DNA of 64,000 nucleotides from Bacillota bacterium (lineage in GTDB: Bacteria > Bacillota > Clostridia > Peptostreptococcales > Anaerovoracaceae), in the NCBI GenBank assembly GCA_019420305.1, contig JAHZHL010000037.1, positions 1 to 64,000 of the forward strand, written 5' to 3'. Positions 56,291-64,000 of this stretch are shown here, piece after piece. Each line of letters opens with the position of its first letter. Within the stretch, counting starts at the first letter, position 1. The position numbers were made by a program, and so were the translations under genes. A model generated the notes under the pieces. That model worked only from the letters and a program-made list of their open reading frames with translations, made no database searches and was not told the origin of the DNA.

Positions 56291-57262
56291 TTAATCAAAG
56301 AGTTCTCTTTTTATTCTCTCGAAATAATCGGGCAGAGCGGATAGAATCTCCTGGCCCTGTAAATAACCCATTTCCGGTTCCGCGCGATCAAACCGGATTT
56401 TGTATGCATGCAGCAACTGGGTTGTCAGCTCAAACTGCTGTTTCATTTTCCTGTTTACCTGCGGAGAACCGTATTTTCCATCTCCTATAATAGGGAATCC
56501 GGATTTCGCCAGATGCGCGCGGATCTGGTGCGTCCGCCCGGTAATCAGCTCTACTTCCGCCAGGGTAAACCCCTTTCCGGTTTGCAATGGACGGACAACT
56601 GTTTCCATCAGTTTTCCCTGCGCCACTTCGGCAGGCAGAACCTTCACGCGGTTGCCGCCGCTCTCTTTTTCCATGCGATCTTTCAACATCAGAGACTGTT
56701 TCATCTCGCCTGCGGTAATTGTAAGATAGTACTTGCTGACAAACGCTCTCTCCCGAATCATACGGTTCAATGCCTGCAGTGTCTGCCGATTCTTTCCGAA
56801 CAGAACCAGTCCGGTCGTGTTCCGATCCAGCCGATTCGCGGGAGAAGGAACAAACACTTTCTCCTCCGACGGATCGTATTCACCCTTCTGCTGCAGATAT
56901 CCGCAGACCTGATTCGCCAGCGTATTTTTCTTCTCTCTGGAATCCCCATGGGTCAAAAGTCCAAACGGTTTTTCCGCGACAAGAAGATTCGCATCTTCAT
57001 ACGCGATCCGGAACTGCCTCTTTACCGTCGGCAGATTTTTCTTCGGCCTGCGAAAGCCCTCGATCTGTTCGTCACTTAGGAAAAGAGACAACTCGTCTCC
57101 CTCTTCCAGCACGGTATCAATTCGCGCCCGCTTCCCGTTTATCTTCACATCTTTGCGTATCATCTTGTAGATATGACTCAGTGGCGCGTTTTTCAGATAT
57201 TTTTTCAGAAAACGATCCAGGCGCTGTCCCCCGTCATTTCTTGAGATTGCTAATTTCACCAT
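56291..57262 (-). CDS. RluA-family pseudouridine synthase
   Basis: A 323-residue protein: N-terminal S4 RNA-binding domain (LAISRNDGGQRLDRFLKKYLKNAP), then the synthase domain with catalytic Asp in NRLDRNTTGL and the GRTHQIRAHL motif. It modifies uridines in 23S rRNA (RluC/D type; the exact site cannot be read). The start at 57262 lacks a Shine-Dalgarno; a TATAAT ends 7 nt before the ATG, which suggests a leaderless mRNA. Confidence 0.88.
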   Translation of the reverse strand: MVKLAISRNDGGQRLDRFLKKYLKNAPLSHIYKMIRKDVKINGKRARIDTVLEEGDELSLFLSDEQIEGFRRPKKNLPTVKRQFRIAYEDANLLVAEKPFGLLTHGDSREKKNTLANQVCGYLQQKGEYDPSEEKVFVPSPANRLDRNTTGLVLFGKNRQTLQALNRMIRERAFVSKYYLTITAGEMKQSLMLKDRMEKESGGNRVKVLPAEVAQGKLMETVVRPLQTGKGFTLAEVELITGRTHQIRAHLAKSGFPIIGDGKYGSPQVNRKMKQQFELTTQLLHAYKIRFDRAEPEMGYLQGQEILSALPDYFERIKRELFD

Positions 57263-57333
57263 AAGAATTATTATACAACAAATACGATGGAAAAGTATAT
57301 ACAATCTATGAAGAAAATTTCATAAATTTAAGT

Positions 57334-57362
57334 TTGTGAAAGTGAAGAAAATATGATATTCT
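57334..57362 (+). promoter_or_regulatory. Promoter of small membrane protein gene
   Basis: TTGTGA (57334-57339), 17-nt spacer, TATTCT (57357-57362). Confidence 0.55.
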
Positions 57363-57397
57363 GGTAAAAGAGGTATTTTAAGAAGGAGATTTAAAAC

Positions 57398-57715
57398 ATG
57401 AACCGAATCAAGGACTTTTTCTATGACAAGAACGATATTATCGTAGCACTTATTATTTTAGCGGCTGCCGCTTTCATCATATATCTTCGCATCGGCGACA
57501 TCATGTCTTATCCGGACACTCTGCTTCAAACCTCTGGGACACAGCAGACCACTCAGCAGACTACCTCCGCGCCCGCATCTTCTCAGGCGACTTCATCCGG
57601 AGCAGGTTCTGCTGCCACAACCGCTCCGGCAGGCGCCGCGTCCTCATCTTCCACCGCGGCTCCATCAACAGCGGTTCCGACGTCAACCACACCGGCGTCA
57701 CAGTCTGCTCAATAA
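57398..57715 (+). CDS. Membrane protein with Ser/Thr/Ala-rich tail
   Basis: A 105-residue protein: cytosolic start (MNRIKDFFYDKND), one membrane helix (IIVALIILAAAAFIIYL), then a low-complexity external tail of Ser, Thr, Ala, Gln and Pro. It may reach into the cell wall. No enzymatic domain. AAGGAGA precedes the ATG. Confidence 0.75.
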   Translation: MNRIKDFFYDKNDIIVALIILAAAAFIIYLRIGDIMSYPDTLLQTSGTQQTTQQTTSAPASSQATSSGAGSAATTAPAGAASSSSTAAPSTAVPTSTTPASQSAQ

Positions 57716-57745
57716 AAGTTTCATTCCTTTGCTCAAGCGAAATCC

Positions 57746-57788
57746 GGTACCGGACATCTGCGGCCATCACAGATCCGGTACCTTTTTT
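57746..57788 (+). terminator. Terminator of tail-rich membrane gene
   Basis: GGTACCGGA (57746-57754) pairs with TCCGGTACC (57774-57782), followed by TTTTTT. Confidence 0.85.
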
Positions 57789-57790
57789 GA

Positions 57791-58045
57791 TCAGGACTCC
57801 AGCAGAGCGATAATCTTCTCCAGACGCGCTTTCTGCGGTCCGTTCATTGTCCCTGCCAGCGCCCGGATTGTCTGCATCTGTTTCTGATAGGTTCGTTTAT
57901 CCCTCTTTAAAAGAGGCTTTAATTTTTTGATTTCCCGCAAAATCTCTTCGTCGCTTTTCCCCATATATTCTCTGGCTTTGGCTTCCGCCGTCTCCTGTGG
58001 AAGACCCAGCTGTTTCGCCAGATCCATAATCACTTTGTTATCCAT
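57791..58045 (-). CDS. Hypothetical helical protein (84 aa)
   Basis: An 84-residue charged helical protein (MDLAKQLGLPQETAEAKAREYMGKSDEEILREIKKLKPLLKRD). The start at 58045 has GGAGG with 9-nt spacing. Clostridial hypothetical; function unknown. Confidence 0.7.
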   Translation of the reverse strand: MDNKVIMDLAKQLGLPQETAEAKAREYMGKSDEEILREIKKLKPLLKRDKRTYQKQMQTIRALAGTMNGPQKARLEKIIALLES

Positions 58046-58159
58046 TTTCCTTACCTCCATTTTTCAATTCTACTCACCTTATATATATGCCTCGGCTCTG
58101 CACAAAGACATCATATTTTTCATATTATGCTACATCACACGAAATTGGAGGTTACATAC

Positions 58160-58543
58160 ATGAATCCTTTTGCATTGTTACTTCTCGCTGCGGTCGCCGG
58201 CGGCGGACGAATACCCGGGTTCTCTCACGAGGCGTCTCCCGTCAGGCTGGATCGGATTCTGGATCAGCTTCACGGCGCGGTAAACACCTTGGAAAAAGTA
58301 AATGAAATAAGCCGTATGGGAACAAGCCTGTCTAATTTGTCCGGACTCGCTCCGCGCCAGGTTCCCTCATCGGCGCATATTCCCGCGCCTTCTCTTCCGG
58401 AAGGCGAAGCTTCCGGCAGTGTTTCCCCAGAGGCTCCCCCTTCTTCCGTCTCCCCGGAACTGCCCGCTTTTGATCTTCAGAGCGCTATGCAGACCCTGGG
58501 ACCTCTGCTCTCGATGCTGGGCAATAATCAAAATTCCAAATAA
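58160..58543 (+). CDS. Hypothetical protein with Pro/Ser linker (127 aa)
   Basis: A 127-residue protein: short hydrophobic start (MNPFALLLLAAVAGGG), helical middle (VRLDRILDQLHGAVNTLEKVNEISRMG), Pro/Ser-rich linker (about 65-100) and a hydrophobic end (LQSAMQTLGPLLSMLG). No known domain. GGAGG lies 8 nt before the ATG. Confidence 0.68.
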   Translation: MNPFALLLLAAVAGGGRIPGFSHEASPVRLDRILDQLHGAVNTLEKVNEISRMGTSLSNLSGLAPRQVPSSAHIPAPSLPEGEASGSVSPEAPPSSVSPELPAFDLQSAMQTLGPLLSMLGNNQNSK

Positions 58544-58634
58544 AAGAAGAAATTTGGTAGGTTTTTTCTGCTGATCCGTGTATAATAAGAATAGAACAGT
58601 CTTAGCACCATTATCAAATATCAGGAGGAACAAA

Positions 58635-59564
58635 ATGTCTTTAATCACTACAAAAGAAATGTTCGCAAAAGCGTTGAAAAACGACTATGCGATTGGAGCG
58701 TTCAATGTGAACAATATGGAGATCATACAGGGCATTGTCGAGGCCGCCAAAGAAGAAAACACATCGCTGATCCTTCAGGTCTCCGCGGGAGCCAGAAAAT
58801 ACGCGAAACCCGCGTATCTGCTTAAACTGGTAGAGGCCGCCATCCTGGATACCGGACTTGATATCGCGCTTCACCTGGATCATGGCGAAGATTTTGAAAT
58901 CTGTAAAAAATGTGTGGATGACGGTTTTACATCCGTTATGATCGACGGTTCCAAACATCCCCTTGAGGAAAACATCCGTCTGACCAAGGAAGTTGTTGAC
59001 TATGCGCACAGCAAAGGTGTTGTGGTGGAAGCGGAACTGGGAAAACTTGCCGGCGTTGAAGACAACATTAAAGTGGACGCCCGCTCCGCGACCTTTACCG
59101 TTCCGGAAGAAGCCGCCGAATTCGTGGAGAAAACAGGTGTCGACTCCCTCGCCGTTGCCATCGGAACCAGCCATGGAGCCTATAAATTCAAAGGGGAGCC
59201 ATATCTGGATTTTGAACGACTGAAACAGATTCACGCGCTGATCCCGGATACGCCTCTGGTTCTTCACGGAGCATCTACTGTTCTCCCGGAATTCGTACAG
59301 AAATGCAATGAGTTCGGAGGAAATATCCCTGGAGCACAGGGCGTTCCGGAAGATATGATTCGCGAAGCGACAAAGCACGGGGTCTGCAAAGTCAATATTG
59401 ACACCGATTTGCGGCTTGCTATGACCGCCGAAATCCGCAAGCATTTTGTGGAACATCCGGAAGATTTCGATCCGAGAAAATATCTCGGACCTGCCAGAGA
59501 CGCGATCAAGCGCATGGTGCAACATAAAATCAAAAATGTACTGAACGCATCCAATATCAAATAA
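58635..59564 (+). CDS. fba: Class II fructose-bisphosphate aldolase
   Basis: A 309-residue zinc enzyme splitting fructose 1,6-bisphosphate into two trioses in glycolysis. Zinc and catalytic motifs: HLDHGEDFEIC (about 80-90), GTSHGAYKF and LHGASTV; NIDTDLR binds phosphate. ATG 58635 has AGGAGG 6 nt upstream, and TATAAT lies at 58581-58586. It carries its own terminator. Confidence 0.93.
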   Translation: MSLITTKEMFAKALKNDYAIGAFNVNNMEIIQGIVEAAKEENTSLILQVSAGARKYAKPAYLLKLVEAAILDTGLDIALHLDHGEDFEICKKCVDDGFTSVMIDGSKHPLEENIRLTKEVVDYAHSKGVVVEAELGKLAGVEDNIKVDARSATFTVPEEAAEFVEKTGVDSLAVAIGTSHGAYKFKGEPYLDFERLKQIHALIPDTPLVLHGASTVLPEFVQKCNEFGGNIPGAQGVPEDMIREATKHGVCKVNIDTDLRLAMTAEIRKHFVEHPEDFDPRKYLGPARDAIKRMVQHKIKNVLNASNIK

Positions 59565-59583
59565 ATCCACTTTATACAGCAAA

Positions 59584-59615
59584 GCAGGTCCGGAAAATTT
59601 CCGGACCTGCTTTTT
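59584..59615 (+). terminator. Terminator of fba
   Basis: GCAGGTCCGG (59584-59593) pairs with CCGGACCTGC (59601-59610), followed by TTTTT. It lies between convergent genes and may serve both. Confidence 0.9.
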
Positions 59616-59628
59616 CCCTTTAACCCGC

Positions 59629-61062
59629 CTAAAGCTGATTATGTTCTTCGATCAGCTGGTTCTTCATCTGCCAAAGTTCAGGAGAAAGATCCACATAATA
59701 AGTCTGTGGATTTTCAAACCGCAGCGTTTCTGCCCACAAGGTCGCTACCTGCTCTTTACAGTAATCCTTAATTTCTTCAATCGAAGGCTTTTTGTAAACG
59801 CATACACCCTTTTTAAAAATTGGTTCCCGCAGATTTTTGGCGTAGAAATTATATAATTTCTTTCTTTTCCATACTGCCCGCGGATCAAAAATTTCATATC
59901 CGTCCCCTTCCGGCGCCGGTTCTCCGTCAAGTGTAATCACATCCGCGATTGCCTTGTTCGTATCTTTGTCAAACAGGCGATACAAGGTTTTAAATCCGGG
60001 ATTTGTAATCTTTTCGACATTTTCGCTGATCTTGATCTTAGGGATCATCTCTCCGTCCTGCTCCAGTGCTGACAGCTTGTACACACCGCCGAACACAGGC
60101 TCGGATTTCGATGTAATCAGTCTCTCTCCGACGCCGAACGAATCAATGCACGCTCCCTCAACGATGATGTCCTGAATAATATATTCATCCAGCGAGTTGG
60201 ATACAACAATTTTACAATCCTTATGTCCCGCTTCATCCAGCATTTCGCGCGCCTTTTTCGTCAGATACGCGACATCCCCGCTGTCAATGCGGATTCCTTT
60301 ATTCTTCGGCTGCAATTCATCAAAGACCCGGATTGCGGCAGGCACTCCGGATTTCAGCACATTATAGGTATCCACCAGAAGCGTGCAGCCATCCGGATAG
60401 ATTTCTGCGTACTTGCGGAAGGCTTCGTATTCATTCGGATACATCTGAACCCAGCTGTGCGCCATTGTGCCGAGGGCTGCCACTCCATAGTCCCGATCCG
60501 CAATCGCGCATGCCGTGCCGGAACAGCCGCCGATATAGGCTGCCCGCGCCCCATATACAGCACCGGACGCTCCATGGGCGCGCCTGGTTCCAAACTCCAT
60601 GACCGGTCTGCCTCCCGCGGCCCTCACAATCCGGTTTGCCTTCGTCGCGATCAGACTCTGATGGTTCACCTGGAGCAGAATCATGGTCTCCACAAACTGC
60701 GCCTGAATAACCGGGCCTCTTACCGTCACAATCGGTTCCCCCGGAAAAATTGGAGTTCCTTCCGGAACTGCCCAGACGTCGCATTCAAAATGAAAATTCC
60801 TCAGATAATCCAGAAATTCACTGCTGAAAATTTTCTTTCCTTCCAGATATTCAATATCCTCTTCTGAAAATTCCAGATTATCCAAGTAATTTATAACCTG
60901 CTCCAGCCCCGCCATAATCGCGTAACCGCCTCCATCGGGCACCTGCCGGAAAAACATGTCAAAATACGCGATATCTCCAGCCATATCCGATTCAAAATAC
61001 CCGTTCGCCATGGTCAGCTCATAAAAATCTGTAAGCATGGTCAGGTTCAGCTTCTCAATCAT
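59629..61062 (-). CDS. pncB: Nicotinate phosphoribosyltransferase
   Basis: A 477-residue enzyme joining nicotinate and PRPP to nicotinate mononucleotide in NAD salvage. Features: MLTDFYELTMANGYF at the start, MEFGTRRAHG with the autophosphorylated His region, IRIDSGDVAYL and GVGERLITS. It overlaps the EamA transporter gene upstream (TGATG), so the two are co-translated; the transporter may bring in a precursor. Confidence 0.92.
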   Translation of the reverse strand: MIEKLNLTMLTDFYELTMANGYFESDMAGDIAYFDMFFRQVPDGGGYAIMAGLEQVINYLDNLEFSEEDIEYLEGKKIFSSEFLDYLRNFHFECDVWAVPEGTPIFPGEPIVTVRGPVIQAQFVETMILLQVNHQSLIATKANRIVRAAGGRPVMEFGTRRAHGASGAVYGARAAYIGGCSGTACAIADRDYGVAALGTMAHSWVQMYPNEYEAFRKYAEIYPDGCTLLVDTYNVLKSGVPAAIRVFDELQPKNKGIRIDSGDVAYLTKKAREMLDEAGHKDCKIVVSNSLDEYIIQDIIVEGACIDSFGVGERLITSKSEPVFGGVYKLSALEQDGEMIPKIKISENVEKITNPGFKTLYRLFDKDTNKAIADVITLDGEPAPEGDGYEIFDPRAVWKRKKLYNFYAKNLREPIFKKGVCVYKKPSIEEIKDYCKEQVATLWAETLRFENPQTYYVDLSPELWQMKNQLIEEHNQL

Positions 61063-62003
61063 CAGGATAATTCCTCCATTTTACCTTTCTCTTTAATAAC
61101 AACACATGCCGCCGCGACAATAACGGCTCCCCCCACAAGCTGCAGTCCGGAGATCGTCTCGTTCAAAAGAACCCATCCGAAAAAGGTGCTTGTGATCGGC
61201 AGGAAGTTCGAAAATAACGCGGTGGAAGTGGGACCGATCACATGAAGCGATCGAACCGTCGTTAAAAAACCCAGTCCCGCGCTGAACATTCCGAGATATA
61301 TTATACCACCGATCATATCCGGTGTAAAAGCCTCAAGAGGCGGCATTGTATGTATTGCGTAAGGCAGCGTGAGAAGCGCTGTGCAAATCAGCTGCGTGCA
61401 GGTCAGCGTAACGCTGCTGTACTTCTCATGAAGGGAAGCGGTCAGGAAGTTATATGCGTTCCAGGAAAACACGGCTCCGAAGGCAAGCAGATATCCGATA
61501 ATCCTCCCCTGCATCAGCTGCTCAAAATCGACGCCGATAACCAGAACCACGCCGAAAATGCAGACTGCTACCCCGATCACCATGAGTTTTGTTACCCGGC
61601 GTTTGAAAAGAACCTTTTCAATAATAATTGAAAGCGCCGGTACAAACGCCAGAATAATGGTCACCAGAGAAACCGGGATATAGTCCATCGCTGTATATTC
61701 ACAGAAAAAGTACAGAATTTCCCCGCAGATCGAACATAAAATAAACAGCGGAATGTCTTTTTTCCTTATCACACTTTTCCTGTCTGTTTTCAGTTTAATG
61801 CAGAGAATCAGTATCATACCGACCGTATATTTAAAAAACAAAAGCCCCAGAGGCGGCAGGATGGTCAGCACGTGTTTTGCCACCACGTAATCAAATCCCC
61901 ACACAATGACCAAGCCGGACATTAAAAGATACGTATACAGTTTTGCCCGGTTCCGGCTTTCTTTCTCGCACTCTTCAATATTTATCTGTCTTTCCTCGCT
62001 CAT
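61062..62003 (-). CDS. EamA/DMT-family transporter
   Basis: A 313-residue membrane protein of ten predicted helices in two EamA repeats (GLVIVWGFDYVVAKHVL and LLAFGAVFSWNAYNFLTAS). Drug/metabolite transporter superfamily; substrate unknown. Overlap with pncB hints at uptake of a nicotinate-like compound, but that is inference. Confidence 0.88.
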   Translation of the reverse strand: MSEERQINIEECEKESRNRAKLYTYLLMSGLVIVWGFDYVVAKHVLTILPPLGLLFFKYTVGMILILCIKLKTDRKSVIRKKDIPLFILCSICGEILYFFCEYTAMDYIPVSLVTIILAFVPALSIIIEKVLFKRRVTKLMVIGVAVCIFGVVLVIGVDFEQLMQGRIIGYLLAFGAVFSWNAYNFLTASLHEKYSSVTLTCTQLICTALLTLPYAIHTMPPLEAFTPDMIGGIIYLGMFSAGLGFLTTVRSLHVIGPTSTALFSNFLPITSTFFGWVLLNETISGLQLVGGAVIVAAACVVIKEKGKMEELS

Positions 62004-62132
62004 AACTCACCTGTCCAAATGCTCTCTATTCTCCATTGTAATGCGATACACCCGCTGTTGTAAAGCATTAAATAATTTTCTTCAGTTAGGCAGCAACCTT
62101 CATTTCCTTATCTTTCTCCGAAATGGCCCGTT

Positions 62133-64000
62133 TTAGCGGTTAAATAAAATTTTCTTCAGAAACTCCCCGGTATAGGATCCTTCCACTTCCGCGACTTCTT
62201 CCGGCGTTCCTTCCGCCACAATCTGCCCGCCCCGGAATCCTCCGTCCGGACCCAGATCGATAATGTGATCCGCCCGTTTGATCACGTCCAGATTATGTTC
62301 AATGACGACCACTGTATTCCCCGCGTCCACCAGAGTATCCAGCACCTGCAGCAGCTTGTCCACATCGGCGAAATGCAGACCTGTTGTCGGCTCATCCAGA
62401 ATATAAAGAGTCTTCCCCGTACTCCGCTTGGAAAGTTCGGACGCCAGCTTGATTCTCTGGGCCTCTCCGCCGGAAAGCTGGGTGGAAGGCTGCCCCAGTT
62501 TGATATATCCCAGTCCTACCTGTTCCAGCGTTTCCAGCTGTCTCGCGATGGATGGGATATTCCGGAAAAACTCCAGAGCTTCGGAAACGTTCATATCCAG
62601 AACGTCGAAAATGCTTTTGCCCTTGTACTTGACTTCCAGCGTTTCCCGGTTATATCGTTTTCCTTTGCAGACTTCACAGGGAACATACACATCCGGCAGG
62701 AAGTGCATTTCAATCTTAATGATTCCGTCGCCGCTGCACGCCTCGCAGCGCCCGCCTTTTACATTAAAACTGAAGCGGCCCTTTTCGTAGCCCCGAAGCT
62801 TTGCTTCCGGCGTCTGAGCGAAAAGATCCCGGATTCCGGTAAACACTCCCGTATAAGTAGCCGGATTGGATCGGGGTGTCCTGCCGATAGGCGACTGGTT
62901 AATGTCGATCACTTTGTCGATGTGTTCAATACCCAGGATTTTTTTGTGGACTCCCGGTCTCTCTTTCAGTCCATTGGTAATGGAAGCCACACCTTTGTAC
63001 AGAATTTCGTTGACCAGGCTGCTTTTTCCGGATCCGGACACTCCTGTGACGCAGACCAGCTTACCTAAGGGAATATCGACATTAATCTTCTTAAGGTTGT
63101 TTTCCGCGGCCCCTTTAATCTGCAGCTTCAGACCGTTTCCTTCCCGCCTTTTTTTCGGAATCTCAATCTTCTTTTTGCCGCTCAGGTACTGGCCGGTCAG
63201 AGAACGTTCACATTTCTTTATTTCTTCAGCTGTTCCTTCCGCTACCAGCTCACCGCCGTGAATCCCCGCTCCCGGCCCGATATCGATGATATGATCCGCG
63301 GCGTACATGGTATCCTCATCGTGCTCCACGACAATAAGGGTATTTCCGATGTCGGTCAAATGGCGCAGGGTTGCCAGCAGTTTTTCATTATCTTTCTGAT
63401 GAAGTCCGATGCTGGGTTCGTCCAGGATATACAGAACTCCCACCAGGCTGGATCCGATCTGAGTCGCCAGGCGGATCCTCTGGGATTCGCCTCCTGACAG
63501 AGTCCCCGATGAACGGGAAAGAGTCAGGTAATCCAGCCCCACGTCAATCAGGAACTGCAGTCTCGCCTTAATCTCCTTGAGAATCTGATTGGCGATCATC
63601 GCTTCCTTTTCCGAAAGCTTCAGCTTATCCACGAATTCCAGCGCTTCCCGCACGGAAAGATCGCAAAGCTGGGCAATATTTTTATCTCCTACCGTCACTG
63701 CCAGAATTTCAGGGCGCAGACGCTTTCCTCCGCAGCTTTCGCAGGGCGTCACCGTCATGTATTTGCGCATCCGCTCTTTGATAAAGTCGGAATTGGTTTC
63801 CCGGTAACGCCGTTCCAGGTTGTTGATGATCCCTTCAAAGGGATGATCCCGATAAGACTCCGACCCGTTGCTTCTGCTCTTGTAGTAGTATTTGAGATGC
63901 CGTTTTCCGGTTCCGTAAAGCAATTCCTTTTTGAATTTTTTCGGCAGATCTTTGTAAGGCGTATGGATATCCACACCGTGGTACTCCGCCAGCGCGTCAA
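62133..64000 (-). CDS. uvrA: Excinuclease ABC subunit A, C-terminal part
   Basis: About 622 residues of UvrA; the N-terminal third lies beyond the window. Visible: zinc finger CESCGGKRL, first signature LSGGESQRIRLA with LDEPSIGLH, second Walker A GVSGSGKSSL, zinc finger CEACSGDGIIKI...CEVCKG, and second signature QLSGGEAQRIKLA with LDEPTTGLHF. It finds DNA damage for nucleotide excision repair. No strong terminator is visible after the stop. Confidence 0.96.
   Translation of the reverse strand, partial: DALAEYHGVDIHTPYKDLPKKFKKELLYGTGKRHLKYYYKSRSNGSESYRDHPFEGIINNLERRYRETNSDFIKERMRKYMTVTPCESCGGKRLRPEILAVTVGDKNIAQLCDLSVREALEFVDKLKLSEKEAMIANQILKEIKARLQFLIDVGLDYLTLSRSSGTLSGGESQRIRLATQIGSSLVGVLYILDEPSIGLHQKDNEKLLATLRHLTDIGNTLIVVEHDEDTMYAADHIIDIGPGAGIHGGELVAEGTAEEIKKCERSLTGQYLSGKKKIEIPKKRREGNGLKLQIKGAAENNLKKINVDIPLGKLVCVTGVSGSGKSSLVNEILYKGVASITNGLKERPGVHKKILGIEHIDKVIDINQSPIGRTPRSNPATYTGVFTGIRDLFAQTPEAKLRGYEKGRFSFNVKGGRCEACSGDGIIKIEMHFLPDVYVPCEVCKGKRYNRETLEVKYKGKSIFDVLDMNVSEALEFFRNIPSIARQLETLEQVGLGYIKLGQPSTQLSGGEAQRIKLASELSKRSTGKTLYILDEPTTGLHFADVDKLLQVLDTLVDAGNTVVVIEHNLDVIKRADHIIDLGPDGGFRGGQIVAEGTPEEVAEVEGSYTGEFLKKILFNR

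Noticed and set aside
62265..63068. 267-codon open frame opposite uvrA
   Set aside because: Antisense to conserved UvrA motifs.
1..64000. CRISPR arrays, tRNA genes, rRNA genes, insertion sequences, diversity-generating retroelement
   Set aside because: No regularly spaced repeat array, tRNA cloverleaf, transposase or reverse transcriptase was seen by eye. The two poly-G tracts and the 52-bp repeat are not part of such elements.

Overview
The window looks like a chromosome of a low-to-mid GC Gram-positive anaerobe of the Clostridia, probably Lachnospiraceae-like. The basis is strong AGGAGG-type ribosome binding sites, paired heterodimeric ABC exporters, two class I signal peptidases beside smpB, a class II fructose-bisphosphate aldolase and PBSX-type phage genes. 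Genus cannot be fixed from the sequence alone. All names rest on reading motifs by eye; no database was searched.

Left chromosomal flank (1-9334): three tandem, promoter-bearing small RNA-like units (about 144-690); a two-gene ABC exporter with a TetR regulator and an alpha/beta hydrolase; a small Cys-rich DUF3795 protein; an ABC-2 type transporter; and an XRE regulator.

Prophage (9335-53869, about 44.5 kb): a PBSX-like contractile-tailed (myovirus) prophage integrated by a large serine recombinase at the 3' end of ssrA (tmRNA). A 13-bp core is repeated at both ends. From the right end leftwards it carries: integrase (+); a defence-like cassette (DUF4231/SLATT membrane protein and TIR-like protein) bracketed by a 52-bp direct repeat of the hicB tail; HicAB; an ImmA/IrrE-zinc ribbon protein, a CI-like repressor and a divergent Cro-like gene with operators; early and replication genes (Gp157, RecA-like ATPase, DUF669 SSB-like, ERCC4 nuclease, CHC2 primase, DUF927 helicase); an orphan cytosine methyltransferase-like gene; a RinA-like late activator with an activator-type late promoter and terminator; an AT-rich two-gene accessory module; terminase, portal, a MuF head protein fused to a lethal-factor-like metallopeptidase with a putative immunity gene; a second embedded regulatory cassette (BRO antirepressor, ribbon-helix-helix, XRE); scaffold, capsid and connector genes; sheath, tube, frameshifted tail chaperone, split tape measure, baseplate and tail fibre genes with a poly-G tract; and a lysis cassette.

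Right chromosomal flank (53857-64000): ssrA, a small coiled-coil protein, smpB, two signal peptidases, an RluA-family pseudouridine synthase, small clostridial proteins, class II aldolase, nicotinate phosphoribosyltransferase, an EamA transporter and the C-terminal two thirds of uvrA, cut by the window edge.

The most unusual points are the attachment core lying inside the integrase reading frame, so integration swaps the integrase C-terminus; the SLATT-TIR cassette; the MuF metallopeptidase toxin with immunity candidate; two long poly-G tracts; the AT-rich two-gene module between the late activator and terminase; and the tandem small RNA-like units.
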